A DNA stretch of 64,000 bases from Blastococcus sp. TF02A-30 (GCF_003319185.1 NZ_QOHJ01000009.1:1-64000); one strand, 5' to 3'; positions 49,327 through 57,938 are shown, counted from the stretch's first letter. A program made the numbers and translations. The notes: a model not told the origin generated them from the letters alone.

Positions 49327-50997
49327 TCAGTCGGGGAGCAGGACGCCGGGGTTGCAGATGCCCTTCGGGTCCAGCCGCTCCTTGACCGCGCGCAGCACCT
49401 CGACGCCCAGCGGCCCGACCTCGCGCTCCAGCCAGGGGCGGTGGTCGGCGCCGACGGCGTGGTGGTGGGTGAGCGTCCCTCCGGCGGCCAGCAGCGCGTC
49501 GGTGGCGGCTCGCTTGGCGGTCAGCCACTGCTGGATCGGCAGCGCGTCGTCCCGGTCGGCGAGCACCGTGAAGTACAGCGAGCCGCCGGTCGGGTAGCCG
49601 TGCGAGAGGTGGGTCATCACCAGCGGGCGGCGCCCGTCGCGGACCAGCGCGGTGCGCAGGGCGCGGCGCACCGCGTCGTACACCGTCGGCAGGGCCGCCC
49701 AGGTCGCCGCCGTCTCCAGCGTCTCGACCAGCAGGCCGTTGTCGAGCAGGCTGTCGCGCAGGTACGGCGCCCCGAACCGGTGCCGGCGCCACGACTCGCC
49801 CACCGCGCGGCCCAGCCGGATGGCCCCGCCGTCGCGGAGCAGCGACGCGGCCGCCCGCATCCGGGCGCGGACCAGCTCGGGCAGCCCCTCCCAGCCCAGC
49901 ACCAGCAGGCAGCCCTCCCCGTGCCCCCGGGTGCGCAGGCTGCCGCGGAGCAGCTTCGCGCCGGTGCCGGAGGCCATGAGCAGGTTGGCGCGGGTCTCGT
50001 CGTGGTCGGAGAGCCGGACGACGTCGGGCAGCAGGTCGAGCCGGGCCAGCTGCTGCAGCGCGGCCAGCCCCGCCGCCCAGGTCCGGAAGGACCAGCCCTC
50101 GTACGACGACGTCGCCGGGCGTGGCCGCACCCGCAGGGTGAGCTCGGTGATGACGCCGAGCGTGCCCTCCGACCCCAGCGCCAGGCCCAGCAGGTCGGGA
50201 CCGGCCGCGCTCGCCGGCGGGTGCCCCAGCTCGAGCACGCCGGACGGCGTGGCCAGCGTCATCCGGGCCACGAGCTCGTCGAAGCGACCGACGCCGGTGG
50301 AGGCCTGGCCGGCGCTGCGCGTCGCCGCGTACCCGCCCACGGTCGCGAACTCCCAGCTCTGCGGCAGGTGGCCGAAGGTGAGCCCCTGCCGGGCCAGCGC
50401 GTCCTCCAGCGCCGGGCCGCGCATCCCGGGGCCGACGGTGACCAGCGACGACGGCACGTCGACGTCCTGCACCGACGCCATCCGGGCCAGGTCGACGGCG
50501 ACCGACGGCCGGTCGTCGGGGTCGGCACCGGCCAGCCCGCCGACGACGCTGGTGCCGCCGCCGAACGGGACGACCACGACGTCGTGGTCGCTGCACAGCG
50601 CGAGCAGGGCGGCGGTCTCCTCGGTCGTGCCGGGGAGGACGACGGCGTCCGGGGCGTCGGACGCGTCACCGCCCCGCCGGCGCAGCAGGTCCAGGTAGCT
50701 CTTGCCGCCGGCCCGGCGCAGCCGCGACTCCTCGTCGGTGCGGACGTTGTCCGCACCCAGCAGCTCGACCAGGGCCGCCCGTGCCGTCTCGGGCAGCCGG
50801 GAGGGCGCGATCCGGATGTCGCCGACCGGCACCGGCGGCGTGGCCCGCGGCGTCCAGCCCAGCTCCTTGGCCAGGTGGCGGCGGGCGGCCTTGGACAGCG
50901 CGCCGTCGAGGGACGCGCGGGCGGCGTCCGCGTCGTTCCCGGCTCCGGCGGGGGGCGGACCCCAGCCCTGGATCGTCAGTTCCGGCTGATCGGGCAC
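49327..50997 (-). CDS. FAD-binding oxidase of the alkyl-DHAP synthase (AGPS)-like family
   Basis: This 556-residue flavoprotein has a PCMH domain with VVVPFGGGTSVVGGLAG, LVTVGPGMRGPALEDALARQGLTFGHLPQSWEFATVGGYAATRSAGQ-type segments and a C-terminal THHHAVGADHRPWL, the triple-histidine motif of alkyldihydroxyacetonephosphate synthase and its bacterial relatives. The end, ERLDPKGICNPGVLLP, is typical of the FAD-oxidase C domain. GTG at 50997 faces the glpD gene. AGPS makes ether lipids from acyl-DHAP; whether the bacterial protein does so, or oxidises a hydroxy acid, cannot be told here. Confidence 0.9.
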   Translation of the reverse strand: MPDQPELTIQGWGPPPAGAGNDADAARASLDGALSKAARRHLAKELGWTPRATPPVPVGDIRIAPSRLPETARAALVELLGADNVRTDEESRLRRAGGKSYLDLLRRRGGDASDAPDAVVLPGTTEETAALLALCSDHDVVVVPFGGGTSVVGGLAGADPDDRPSVAVDLARMASVQDVDVPSSLVTVGPGMRGPALEDALARQGLTFGHLPQSWEFATVGGYAATRSAGQASTGVGRFDELVARMTLATPSGVLELGHPPASAAGPDLLGLALGSEGTLGVITELTLRVRPRPATSSYEGWSFRTWAAGLAALQQLARLDLLPDVVRLSDHDETRANLLMASGTGAKLLRGSLRTRGHGEGCLLVLGWEGLPELVRARMRAAASLLRDGGAIRLGRAVGESWRRHRFGAPYLRDSLLDNGLLVETLETAATWAALPTVYDAVRRALRTALVRDGRRPLVMTHLSHGYPTGGSLYFTVLADRDDALPIQQWLTAKRAATDALLAAGGTLTHHHAVGADHRPWLEREVGPLGVEVLRAVKERLDPKGICNPGVLLPD

Positions 50998-51035
50998 GGC
51001 TACAGTCTGCCGGTGCCGATGCGGTGGAGATCACG

Positions 51036-52544
51036 GTGATCGCCTCCCTCTCCGCGCAGCGCCGGGCGCGCGACCTCGCCGAGCTGCCGGGCGCCGTCGT
51101 GGACGTGGTGGTCGTCGGGGGCGGGGTGACCGGGGCCGGGGTGGCCCTGGACGCGGCCGCCCGGGGTCTGTCGGTGGTGCTGCTCGAGCGCGCCGACCTC
51201 GCGGCGGGCACCAGCCGCTGGTCCTCCAAGCTGGTGCACGGCGGGCTGCGCTACCTGGCCCACGGCGAGATCGGCCTGGCGCGGGAGAGCGCCCGCGAGC
51301 GCGCCGTCCTCCTGGGGACGACGGCGCCGCACCTGGTCCGCCGGCTGCCGTTCCTGGTCCCCGACGCCGCCGGGCGGGACGTCACCGCCCTGGCCGCGGC
51401 GGGCGGACGGCTCGGCGACGCCGTGCGGTGGTCGGTGCCCGGTGGCCGCGGTTCGCTGCCCGCGACGCGGCGGGTGACCGCCGACGACGTCGGCCGGATG
51501 GTGCCGGCGGTGCGGCCCGGGCGCGGCGGCGTCGTCTTCTGGGACGGGCAGCTCAGCGACGACGCCCGGCTGGTGGTGGCGCTGGCCCGCACCGCCGCGG
51601 CGTACGGCGCCCGGGTGCTCCCCGGCGCGACCGCGCGGGCCGTCGACGGCGGCACCGTGCACGTCGAGCTCGACTCGGGCGAGGGCTTCGCGCTGCGGGC
51701 CGGCGCGGTGGTCAACGCCGCCGGTGTGTGGGCGCAGCGGCTGGCCCCGGGTGTGCGGCTGGTCCCCTCGCGGGGATCGCACCTCGTCGTCCCCGCCGAC
51801 CGGCTCGGTTCGCCGTCGGCGGCGCTGACCGTGCCGTTGCCGGGCTCCCGCTCCCGGTACGTCTTCGCGCTGCCGCAGGACGGCGGGCTGGTGTACCTCG
51901 GGATCACCGACGAGCCGGTCGAGGGCGCCGTCCCGGACGACGACGCGCAGCCGTCCGACGCCGAGGTGCGGCAGCTGCTCGAGACGGTGAACCAGGTCCT
52001 GACCGAGCCCCTGACCAGGGGCGACGTCGTCGGCGCGTACGCGGGCTACCGGCCGCTGGTGCTGCCCGCGTCCGCTGGCGCCGGACCGGGGAACGCGACC
52101 GCGGACCTCTCGCGCAAGCACCTGCTGTCGTGGGACGGACCGGTCCTCACGGTGGTCGGCGGCAAGCTCACGACCTACCGGGCGATGGCCGAGGAGACGG
52201 TCGACGCCGTGGTCGCGCGGCTGGGCCGCGGGTCGGCGCGCTCGCTCACCGCGCGGCTCCCGCTGGTCGGCGCCGCGCCTCGCGTCGCGCTCGACCGGGT
52301 GACGGCGCCGCGGCGGCTGGTGGCGCGGTACGGCACCGAGGCGCCGATCGTGGAGGCGCTGGGGCCGGACCTCGTGCTGCCCGAGCGGCCGGAGACGGTG
52401 GGGGAGCTGCGGTTCGGCGTCCGCCACGAGGGCGCCCGCACGGTCGCCGACCTGCTCGACCGGCGGACGCGGATCGGGCTGGTGCCGGCCGACCGCGAAC
52501 GCGCCGTGCGGGCGGCGGAGCAGGTGCTGGCCGCGGAGCTCTGA
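51036..52544 (+). CDS. glpD: Glycerol-3-phosphate dehydrogenase (FAD)
   Basis: This 502-residue membrane-associated flavoenzyme oxidises glycerol 3-phosphate to DHAP and feeds electrons to quinones. It begins with VVDVVVVGGGVTGAGVALDAAARGLSVVLLE (FAD fold), then SRWSSKLVHGGLRYL, and later LTVVGGKLTTYRAMAEETVD. GTG at 51036 has GGAG at a good distance; GTG 51024 is an alternative. A TACAGT hexamer at 51001-51006 may be the -10. It is about 50 residues shorter than typical GlpD, mainly at the C-terminal helical domain. It diverges from the AGPS-like gene, a pairing that links both to DHAP metabolism. Confidence 0.93.
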   Translation: MIASLSAQRRARDLAELPGAVVDVVVVGGGVTGAGVALDAAARGLSVVLLERADLAAGTSRWSSKLVHGGLRYLAHGEIGLARESARERAVLLGTTAPHLVRRLPFLVPDAAGRDVTALAAAGGRLGDAVRWSVPGGRGSLPATRRVTADDVGRMVPAVRPGRGGVVFWDGQLSDDARLVVALARTAAAYGARVLPGATARAVDGGTVHVELDSGEGFALRAGAVVNAAGVWAQRLAPGVRLVPSRGSHLVVPADRLGSPSAALTVPLPGSRSRYVFALPQDGGLVYLGITDEPVEGAVPDDDAQPSDAEVRQLLETVNQVLTEPLTRGDVVGAYAGYRPLVLPASAGAGPGNATADLSRKHLLSWDGPVLTVVGGKLTTYRAMAEETVDAVVARLGRGSARSLTARLPLVGAAPRVALDRVTAPRRLVARYGTEAPIVEALGPDLVLPERPETVGELRFGVRHEGARTVADLLDRRTRIGLVPADRERAVRAAEQVLAAEL

Positions 52545-52610
52545 TCCCATTGTCTCAGGCTGTGGGAACGCTGTTTCGCAGGATGGGACGGCAGGAGTAG
52601 GACTGCACCC

Positions 52611-53405
52611 GTGGACACGTACACCCACGGGCACGCCGAGCCCGTCCTGCAGTCGCACCGCTGGCGCACCGCCGACAACTCGGCCGGGTACCTGCTCCCG
52701 CACCTGCGGCCCGGGCTCGACCTGCTCGACGTCGGCTGCGGGCCGGGCACCATCACCGTCGACCTGGCCGCCCGGGTGGCGCCCGGTCGGGTGCTCGGCC
52801 TGGACGCCGCCGCCGATCCGCTGGACGAGGCGCGGGCGGCGGCCGCGAGCGCCGCGGTGGCCGTCGAGTTCGTCGTCGGGGACGTCTACGCCCTCGACCT
52901 GCCCGCCGGCTCCTTCGACGTCGTCCACGCCCACCAGGTGCTGCAGCACCTGACCGACCCGGTCGCCGCGCTGCGCGAGATGGCGCGGGTGTGCCGCCCC
53001 GGCGGGCTGATCGCGGTCCGCGACGTCGACTACGCGACCTTCACCTGGTTCCCCGCGGACCCGGGCCTGGACCGGTGGCTGGAGGTCTACTACGCGGTGG
53101 CCCGCGGGAACGATGCCGAGCCCGACGCCGGCCGTCGGCTGCTGGCGTGGGCGCACGCCGCCGGGCTGCGCGACGTCACGGCGACCGCCTCGGCCTGGTG
53201 CTACGCCTCACCGGCCGAGCGGGAGTGGTGGGGGAACTCGTGGGCCGGGCGGGCGACGGCGTCGTCCTTCGCCGGGCAGGCCGTGGCTGCCGGGATCGCG
53301 ACGCGCGCCGAGCTGGAGCAGCTCGCCGATGCGTGGCGCCGGTGGCGGGACGCCGACGACGGCTGGCTGTCGATGACCCACGGCGAGCTGCTGATCCGGG
53401 TCTGA
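52611..53405 (+). CDS. Class I SAM-dependent methyltransferase
   Basis: This 264-residue methyltransferase has motif I LLDVGCGPGTITVDLA, an acidic residue after VLGLDAA, and the post-motifs VVHAHQVLQHLTDPVAALREMARVCRPGGL. This is the UbiE/type 11 group. The tail WCYASPAEREWWGNSWAGRA is common in actinobacterial copies. The GTG start follows AGGAG at a long distance. It stands alone, 66 bp after glpD, and ends at the shared terminator 53442-53488. Substrate unknown. Confidence 0.9.
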   Translation: MDTYTHGHAEPVLQSHRWRTADNSAGYLLPHLRPGLDLLDVGCGPGTITVDLAARVAPGRVLGLDAAADPLDEARAAAASAAVAVEFVVGDVYALDLPAGSFDVVHAHQVLQHLTDPVAALREMARVCRPGGLIAVRDVDYATFTWFPADPGLDRWLEVYYAVARGNDAEPDAGRRLLAWAHAAGLRDVTATASAWCYASPAEREWWGNSWAGRATASSFAGQAVAAGIATRAELEQLADAWRRWRDADDGWLSMTHGELLIRV

Positions 53406-53441
53406 CCGCCGCCGGCGGAGGCAGGGGTCCGACCCGACGGT

Positions 53442-53488
53442 GTGCGCCGACGCCCCGTCCCGCCGCCCGGAACGGGACGTCGGCGCAC
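53442..53488. terminator. Bidirectional terminator
   Basis: GTGCGCCGAC/GTCGGCGCAC (10 bp) and GTCCCG/CGGGAC (6 bp) stack into one stem with a 5-nt bulge (GCCCC) and a 10-nt loop. It fills the gap between a methyltransferase gene and the convergent MerR gene. Confidence 0.75.
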
Positions 53489-53492
53489 GTGC

Positions 53493-54245
53493 TCAGCTCT
53501 GGCGGGCGGCGTTGGCCTGGACGGCGGTGCTCACCCACTGCGCCAGCCCGGGCGCGACCCGCTCGTAGGTGGCGGTGAACCGCTCGTCCTCCACGTACAT
53601 CCGGCCGAGGGCGGCGTGCATCTCCGGCGGGCAGTCGTAGAAGTTGGCGACGATCTGCTGCCGGTGCTCCTCGGCCAGGTCCATCGCCGGGCCCGCGTCC
53701 GGGGCGGTGCCGGCGCGCAGGGCCTCGGCCATGCGGCCCATCAGGTCCTCGCCCTCGGCCTTGATCCGCAGCCAGTCCTCCTTCGAGTACGCCGCGGTCC
53801 GCCGCTTCGACTGCGCGTAGGCGTCGGTGTCGCCCCAGCGCTCCTGGACCTCGGCCTCGTGCTGCTCCGGGTCGTGCTCGCCGAACACCTCGAACCGCTC
53901 CTCCGGGGTCAACGAGATCCCCATGGCACGTGCCTCCATCTCCTTCTCGACGGCCGCGACCATCGCCGACGTCCGCTCCAGCCGGTCCCGCAGCAGCCGG
54001 TGCTGCCGGCGCAGGTGTTCCGCGGGATCGGCGGACGCGTCGTCGAGCAGGGTCGCGACCTCCTCGAGGGGGAACCCGAGCTCGCGGTAGAGCAGCACCT
54101 GGTGCAGCCGGTCCAGATCGGCCGGCGAGTACTGCCGGTAGCCCGCCGACGTCCGCCCCGACGGCTGCAGCAGCCCGATCCGGTCGTAGTGGTGCAGCGT
54201 GCGCACCGTGACGCCGGCCAGCGCGGCGACCTCTCCCACGTTCAT
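53493..54245 (-). CDS. MerR-family regulator with TipAS domain
   Basis: This 250-residue activator has an N-terminal MerR helix-turn-helix (MNVGEVAALAGVTVRTLHHYDRIGLLQPSGRTSAGYRQY), a long coiled coil at about 75-110, and a C-terminal TipAS-type domain (YSKEDWLRIKAEGEDLM, QQIVANFYDCPPEMHAALGRMYV) that binds peptide antibiotics or other drugs. It should bend its own promoter, where a 7-bp dyad (54281-54297) sits in a 19-bp spacer downstream of TTGACC. ATG at 54245. It is a single gene. Confidence 0.93.
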   Translation of the reverse strand: MNVGEVAALAGVTVRTLHHYDRIGLLQPSGRTSAGYRQYSPADLDRLHQVLLYRELGFPLEEVATLLDDASADPAEHLRRQHRLLRDRLERTSAMVAAVEKEMEARAMGISLTPEERFEVFGEHDPEQHEAEVQERWGDTDAYAQSKRRTAAYSKEDWLRIKAEGEDLMGRMAEALRAGTAPDAGPAMDLAEEHRQQIVANFYDCPPEMHAALGRMYVEDERFTATYERVAPGLAQWVSTAVQANAARQS

Positions 54246-54280
54246 CCGCGTCCCTCCTCCTGACGGCGAGAAGGCAACAG

Positions 54281-54297
54281 CCTGACGTCGCGTCAGG
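54281..54297 (-). promoter_or_regulatory. MerR-type operator and promoter
   Basis: CCTGACG-TCG-CGTCAGG is a perfect 7-bp dyad. On the minus strand it falls between TTGACC (-35) and TTGCCT (-10) with 19-bp spacing, the stretched spacer that MerR activators require. TipA-like autoregulation is expected. Confidence 0.78.
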
Positions 54298-54298
54298 G

Positions 54299-54688
54299 TC
54301 AAGCGTGCTCCGCCAGGCGGGCCAGCGCTCGGCTCACGGTGGGCGCGGCACCGGGCGTGCCGGGGAACGAGTCGTAGCCGAAGGTCACCAGCCGCTCGCG
54401 CCAGGAGCGCATCGCCGAGCGGTGCGGCTCCGCGCGCGCGAACGCGGCCACCGACGCCTCGTCGTCCCACCACGAGACCGTGGTGAACCGCCGCGCGAGC
54501 GGCTGCGCCCGCAGCCGCAGGGCCCGGGCGCCGGGGCTCGACGCCGTCTGCCTCCGGACGGCCAGGGAGGTGGCGAGGAAGGCCGGCACGTCGCGGAGCC
54601 GGCGCAGGTGCAGCCGGGTGACGACGACGACGCCCGGCCCCTCTCCGGTGCGGGCGGCGTTCCACGGCAGGTCGGGGATGACGGGCAC
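54299..54688 (-). CDS. Antibiotic biosynthesis monooxygenase-like (ABM fold) protein
   Basis: This 129-residue small protein looks like a ferredoxin-like ABM/DUF3291 fold: VVVVTRLHLRRLRDVPAFLATSLAVRRQ, FTTVSWWDDEASVAAFARAEPHRSAMRSW. Such proteins act as cofactor-free monooxygenases or heme-degrading enzymes, but no catalytic residue can be named here. GTG at 54688 follows GAGGAGGAG. It is divergent from the TetR gene and shares its twin operator, so it is the probable target of that repressor. Confidence 0.72.
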   Translation of the reverse strand: MPVIPDLPWNAARTGEGPGVVVVTRLHLRRLRDVPAFLATSLAVRRQTASSPGARALRLRAQPLARRFTTVSWWDDEASVAAFARAEPHRSAMRSWRERLVTFGYDSFPGTPGAAPTVSRALARLAEHA

Positions 54689-54704
54689 GGCTCCTCCTCG
54701 GTCG

Positions 54705-54749
54705 CTTTACAGGTGTTAAGCGTAGGAGGATCCCTTAACACCTGTAAAG
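54705..54749. promoter_or_regulatory. Twin TetR operators
   Basis: CTTTACAGGTGTTAAG (54705-54720) and its exact complement (54734-54749) are separated by 13 bp. Each 16-mer is itself a near palindrome (TTTACA-GG-TGTTAA), so each can bind a TetR dimer. The right copy covers TAAAGT, the -10 of the leaderless tetR mRNA; the left copy covers the promoter of the divergent gene. Confidence 0.82.
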
Positions 54750-54750
54750 T
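54745..54750 (+). promoter_or_regulatory. -10 element for leaderless tetR mRNA
   Basis: TAAAGT lies 6 nt before the GTG at 54757 and within the right operator. Confidence 0.6.
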
Positions 54751-54756
54751 GAGTGC

Positions 54757-55314
54757 GTGACCAAGACGCCCGCACCGCTGCGGAGCCGGCTGATCTCCGC
54801 CGCCGGGTCGCTCGTGGAGCGGGCCGGGTCGACCGATGCGGTGAGCCTGCGCGCGATCGCCCGGGAGGCGGGCGTCACCGCTCCGGCGGTGTACGGCCAC
54901 TTCGCCGATCTGGAGGCGCTGCTCGACGCCGTCCTCGACCAGGGGTTCGCCGACCTCCGGGCCGGGATCGCGGCCGCGGTCGCCGGCAGCGCCGACCCGG
55001 TCGAGCGGCTGGTCGCCGGCTGCCACGCGTACGTGCGGTTCGGGCTGGCCGCGCCGGCCCGCTACCGGGCGATGTTCGGACCGCGCCGGCTGCCCAGCGG
55101 GCAGCGCGCCTTCGCCGTCCTCGTCGACGCGGTGGCTGCCTGCGCCGCCGCCGGGCGCTCGCGGAGCACCGACCCGCGGGAGGACGCCCGCCTGCTCTGG
55201 ACGGCGCTGCACGGCGTCGTCGCGCTGCGGGCGGCGGGGGGCGACGCCGACTGGCCACCGCTGGAGGAGCAGGTCGACGTCCTGGTGGCGCGTCTGGCCC
55301 TCCTGGGCGGCTGA
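54757..55314 (+). CDS. TetR/AcrR-family repressor
   Basis: This 185-residue repressor has the N-terminal helix-turn-helix LISAAGSLVERAGSTDAVSLRAIAREAGVTAPAVYGHFADLEAL and a helical ligand domain with FGLAAPARYRAMFGPRRLP, typical of TetR_C_33-like members. The GTG start at 54757 has a -10-like TAAAGT 6 nt upstream, so the mRNA is probably leaderless. It should repress itself and the divergent ABM-like gene through the twin operators. Ligand unknown. Confidence 0.92.
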   Translation: MTKTPAPLRSRLISAAGSLVERAGSTDAVSLRAIAREAGVTAPAVYGHFADLEALLDAVLDQGFADLRAGIAAAVAGSADPVERLVAGCHAYVRFGLAAPARYRAMFGPRRLPSGQRAFAVLVDAVAACAAAGRSRSTDPREDARLLWTALHGVVALRAAGGDADWPPLEEQVDVLVARLALLGG

Positions 55315-55345
55315 CCGCGGGACGGGCCGGCCCCGTCGCCGTGGT

Positions 55346-55351
55346 TAGGGT
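55346..55351 (+). promoter_or_regulatory. -10 element for leaderless methyltransferase mRNA
   Basis: TAGGGT stands 6 nt before the GTG start at 55358; no ribosome-binding site is visible. Confidence 0.55.
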
Positions 55352-55357
55352 CGAGCG

Positions 55358-56026
55358 GTGGACGACGCCGGAGCCCCTCTGCACGCCGCCGTCCTGGAGC
55401 TCACGGGGACCGGCCGGGGGACCGCCGTGCTGGACCTGGGGTGCGGGGCCGGCGGCTTCGCCCGGGCGGCGGCCGACCGCGGCGCCCGGGTGACCGGCGT
55501 CGACCTGGACGCCGGCGCCGTGGCCCTGGCCGCCGCGGCGGTGCCCGAGGGGACGTTCCTCGTCCGCTCGGCGCAGGACCCGCCGCGCGGCCCGTTCGAC
55601 GTCGTGGCCGCGGTGCAGCTGCTCGAGCACGTCCGCGACCCGGTCGCCGTGCTGAGCCGGGCGGGGCGGGCCGGCGCGGTCGTGGCCGCCACGGTCTGGG
55701 GCCGCGAGGAGGAGTGCGACCTGCGGGTGCTCGACGAGGCCGCCGGGGCCCGTCCCCGCGCCGGGTCGACGCTGCGGGAACCGGCCGTCCTCCGGCGGGC
55801 GGCCGAGCGCGCCGGGCTGGTGGTCGAGCGCGTCGACGAGGTCGAGGTGCCCTTCACGTACGCCGACGAGGAGGAGCTGCTCACCCCGGCACTGGCCGCG
55901 ACCCCGACCGGCGGGGCGGGCGCCGCGCGGCACGCGCTGCTCGAGCGGCTGCAGCCCTACCGCACCGGGGACGGCGGCTACCGCCTGGTCAACCTCTGCC
56001 GGGTGCTGGTCGCCCGCCGGGCCTGA
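55358..56026 (+). CDS. Class I SAM-dependent methyltransferase (UbiG-like)
   Basis: This 222-residue methyltransferase has motif I AVLDLGCGAGGFARAAADRGARVTGVDLD and FDVVAAVQLLEHVRDPVAVLSRAGRAG. It lacks the extra domain of larger UbiE proteins. A leaderless promoter is 6 nt upstream of the GTG. It follows the TetR gene by 43 bp on the same strand but has its own -10, and it ends 1 bp from the convergent DUF1905 gene. Substrate unknown. Confidence 0.88.
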   Translation: MDDAGAPLHAAVLELTGTGRGTAVLDLGCGAGGFARAAADRGARVTGVDLDAGAVALAAAAVPEGTFLVRSAQDPPRGPFDVVAAVQLLEHVRDPVAVLSRAGRAGAVVAATVWGREEECDLRVLDEAAGARPRAGSTLREPAVLRRAAERAGLVVERVDEVEVPFTYADEEELLTPALAATPTGGAGAARHALLERLQPYRTGDGGYRLVNLCRVLVARRA

Positions 56027-56027
56027 C

Positions 56028-56474
56028 TCACCGGGTCCTGCGCCCCGCGCGCAGCGACTCGACCGCCTTGGTGACGCGCGCCGCGCGGGTCTCGGGCTTC
56101 TTCGCCTCCTCGATCCAGCGCACCCACTCCTTGCGGTGCGACGGCGCCAGCCCCGAGAAGAAGGTCCGGACGTCGTCGTCCCAGGCGGCCGCGAGGTCGT
56201 CGGGCACCGCCGTCTCCCGCGGTGCGGTGTCCAGCTCGACGTCGACGTCCACCTCGTCGCCGGCGGTCACCCCGGCGGCCTCCCGGTGCTCCGCGGCCAG
56301 CGGCACCCACCAGGCGCCGCCCATGACCGCGACCGTGCTGCGGTAGCGGTATCCGCCGACGGTCACCGTGACCGGCGGGCGCTTCCCCGCGCCGAGGGCG
56401 GCCACGACCTCGTCGGGCACCTGGAGCCCCGTCGCCGTCTTCCCGCCCAGGACCACCGTCGTCCGGAACCGCAT
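56028..56474 (-). CDS. DUF1905 / YdeI-type protein
   Basis: This 148-residue protein has an N-terminal DUF1905 beta-barrel (MRFRTTVVLGGKTATGLQVPDEVVAALG, VTVGGYRYRSTVAVMGGAWWVPL) and a C-terminal YdeI/OmpD-like helical piece (FSGLAPSHRKEWVRWIEEAKKPETRAARVTKAVESL). No enzyme activity is known for the family. ATG at 56474 lies 6 nt after TAGGGT without a Shine-Dalgarno. It ends next to the methyltransferase gene and starts 9 bp past the GGDEF gene end. Confidence 0.87.
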   Translation of the reverse strand: MRFRTTVVLGGKTATGLQVPDEVVAALGAGKRPPVTVTVGGYRYRSTVAVMGGAWWVPLAAEHREAAGVTAGDEVDVDVELDTAPRETAVPDDLAAAWDDDVRTFFSGLAPSHRKEWVRWIEEAKKPETRAARVTKAVESLRAGRRTR

Positions 56475-56480
56475 GCGCGG

Positions 56481-56486
56481 ACCCTA
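56481..56486 (-). promoter_or_regulatory. -10 element for leaderless DUF1905 mRNA
   Basis: TAGGGT on the minus strand lies 6 nt before the ATG at 56474 and overlaps the end of the GGDEF gene. Confidence 0.55.
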
Positions 56487-57938
56487 GGGCAGGCGGGCGC
56501 TCCGGCGGGCGGCCTTGACCCGGTACATGGCGGTGTCGGCCGCGACCAGGGCGCTCTCGGCGGTGTCGGTGCCATCGCACAGCGCCACCCCGATGCTGAT
56601 GCCGACCCCGTGCTCGCCGCCGTCGGCGCTGCGCAGCGGGTGCTCGAAGGACCGCGAGACGCGCTCGGCGACCTCCTGCGCCGTCCACTCGTCCCCGACC
56701 GTCGGGCAGAGGACGACGAACTCGTCACCGCCGATGCGGGCGACAGTGTCACCGGGCCGCACCGCGGCCTGCAGCCGGCGGCCCGCGTCGACCAGCACCT
56801 CGTCGCCGACCGCGTGCCCGTGCACGTCGTTGACCGGCTTGAAGCCGTCGAGGTCGCAGTAGAGGACGGCCATGCGCCGGCCGGTCCGCCCGGTCGCGAC
56901 CAGCGACTGGCGGAGCCGGTCGAGCAGCAGCGTGCGGTTGGGCAGCCCGGTCAGCGCGTCCTGCAGCGCGGCCTCGCGCAGCGCGGACTCCAGCCGGCGC
57001 TGGGCCGTGACGTCCACCATCGCGACGACCGCTCCGAGCAGCTCGCCGTCCTCCCCGCGCACCTGCGAGCCGGAGGCCCGGACCAGGCGCAGCGGCTGGC
57101 CCGGCCCGGCGAACCCGACCTCGACGTCCTCGATCCGGCCCTCCTCGTAGACCCGCATGAGCGGGACCCGGTCGGCCGGCAGGGGTGCCCCGTCGACGTC
57201 GACCAGGGAGTAGGTGGCGGCGAGGTCGTCGGGGCGCACGGTCGGATCGGCGTCCATGCCGTGCCAGCGGCGGCTGGCCGCGTTGAACAGGTCCACCCGG
57301 CGCTCGGCGTCGCCGCCGACGACGGCGACCGGCAGCACCTCCAGCAGCGCCCGCACGAACGCCTCCGAGCGCGCCAGTTCCGCGTGGGTGCGGGCCATCT
57401 CCGCCCGGGCCAGCTGGCTGGTGGCGGCGACGTCGGCGAGCTGCCCGGCCTGCCGGCGGCTCTCGAAGAGCGCGAGGACGACGGCGGCGAGGTCGCCGAG
57501 GAGGGTGTGCTCCGCGGCTGTGAACGCGTGCGGCTCCTCGCCGAACACGCTCAGCGCGCCGAGCAGCTCGCCGTCGACGACGAGCGGGGCGCACGCGTAG
57601 GCGCGCAGCCGCCACCGGGTGCCGTCGACCCAGGGGTTGCCCGCGAGCTCCGGATCGGTGCGCAGGTCGTCGACCGAGCGCACCCCGGGCCCGCGGCGGA
57701 GCAGGGCGGCGCACACCGACTCGGTGCGCGGCGTGGCGGTCGCCCGGAACCCGTGCGCGGCGAGGGCGTGCTTGACCGGGGTGTCCAGGGTGTTCACCGC
57801 GGCCCACGGCTGCCCGGTCACCGCGGCGGCGGCGCGCACCAGGCCGTCGAGCTCCGCGTCGGCGCTCATCCCGGGCACGCCGAACTCGTGCACGAGCGCG
57901 GCCTGGCGCGTCGGCGCGGGTGCGGTCGTCCTGGGCAT
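56484..57938 (-). CDS. GAF-PAS-GGDEF diguanylate cyclase
   Basis: This 484-residue soluble protein has a GAF domain (about 25-175), a PAS domain (about 200-320) and a C-terminal GGDEF domain with the intact active-site loop RIGGDEFVVLC and the RPGD inhibitory I-site five residues before it. It should make cyclic di-GMP under feedback inhibition and in response to a cytoplasmic cue. No EAL or HD-GYP partner is adjacent. ATG at 57938 follows GAGGA; an earlier start at 57989 would add 17 residues. A three-arm repeat lies in its leader at 57966-58005. Confidence 0.92.
   Translation of the reverse strand: MPRTTAPAPTRQAALVHEFGVPGMSADAELDGLVRAAAAVTGQPWAAVNTLDTPVKHALAAHGFRATATPRTESVCAALLRRGPGVRSVDDLRTDPELAGNPWVDGTRWRLRAYACAPLVVDGELLGALSVFGEEPHAFTAAEHTLLGDLAAVVLALFESRRQAGQLADVAATSQLARAEMARTHAELARSEAFVRALLEVLPVAVVGGDAERRVDLFNAASRRWHGMDADPTVRPDDLAATYSLVDVDGAPLPADRVPLMRVYEEGRIEDVEVGFAGPGQPLRLVRASGSQVRGEDGELLGAVVAMVDVTAQRRLESALREAALQDALTGLPNRTLLLDRLRQSLVATGRTGRRMAVLYCDLDGFKPVNDVHGHAVGDEVLVDAGRRLQAAVRPGDTVARIGGDEFVVLCPTVGDEWTAQEVAERVSRSFEHPLRSADGGEHGVGISIGVALCDGTDTAESALVAADTAMYRVKAARRSARLP

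Noticed and set aside
51013..51039. Short leaderless upstream ORF (GTG 51013) before glpD
   Set aside because: It fits TACAGT plus 6 nt, but eight codons without conservation evidence are not enough to call a gene.
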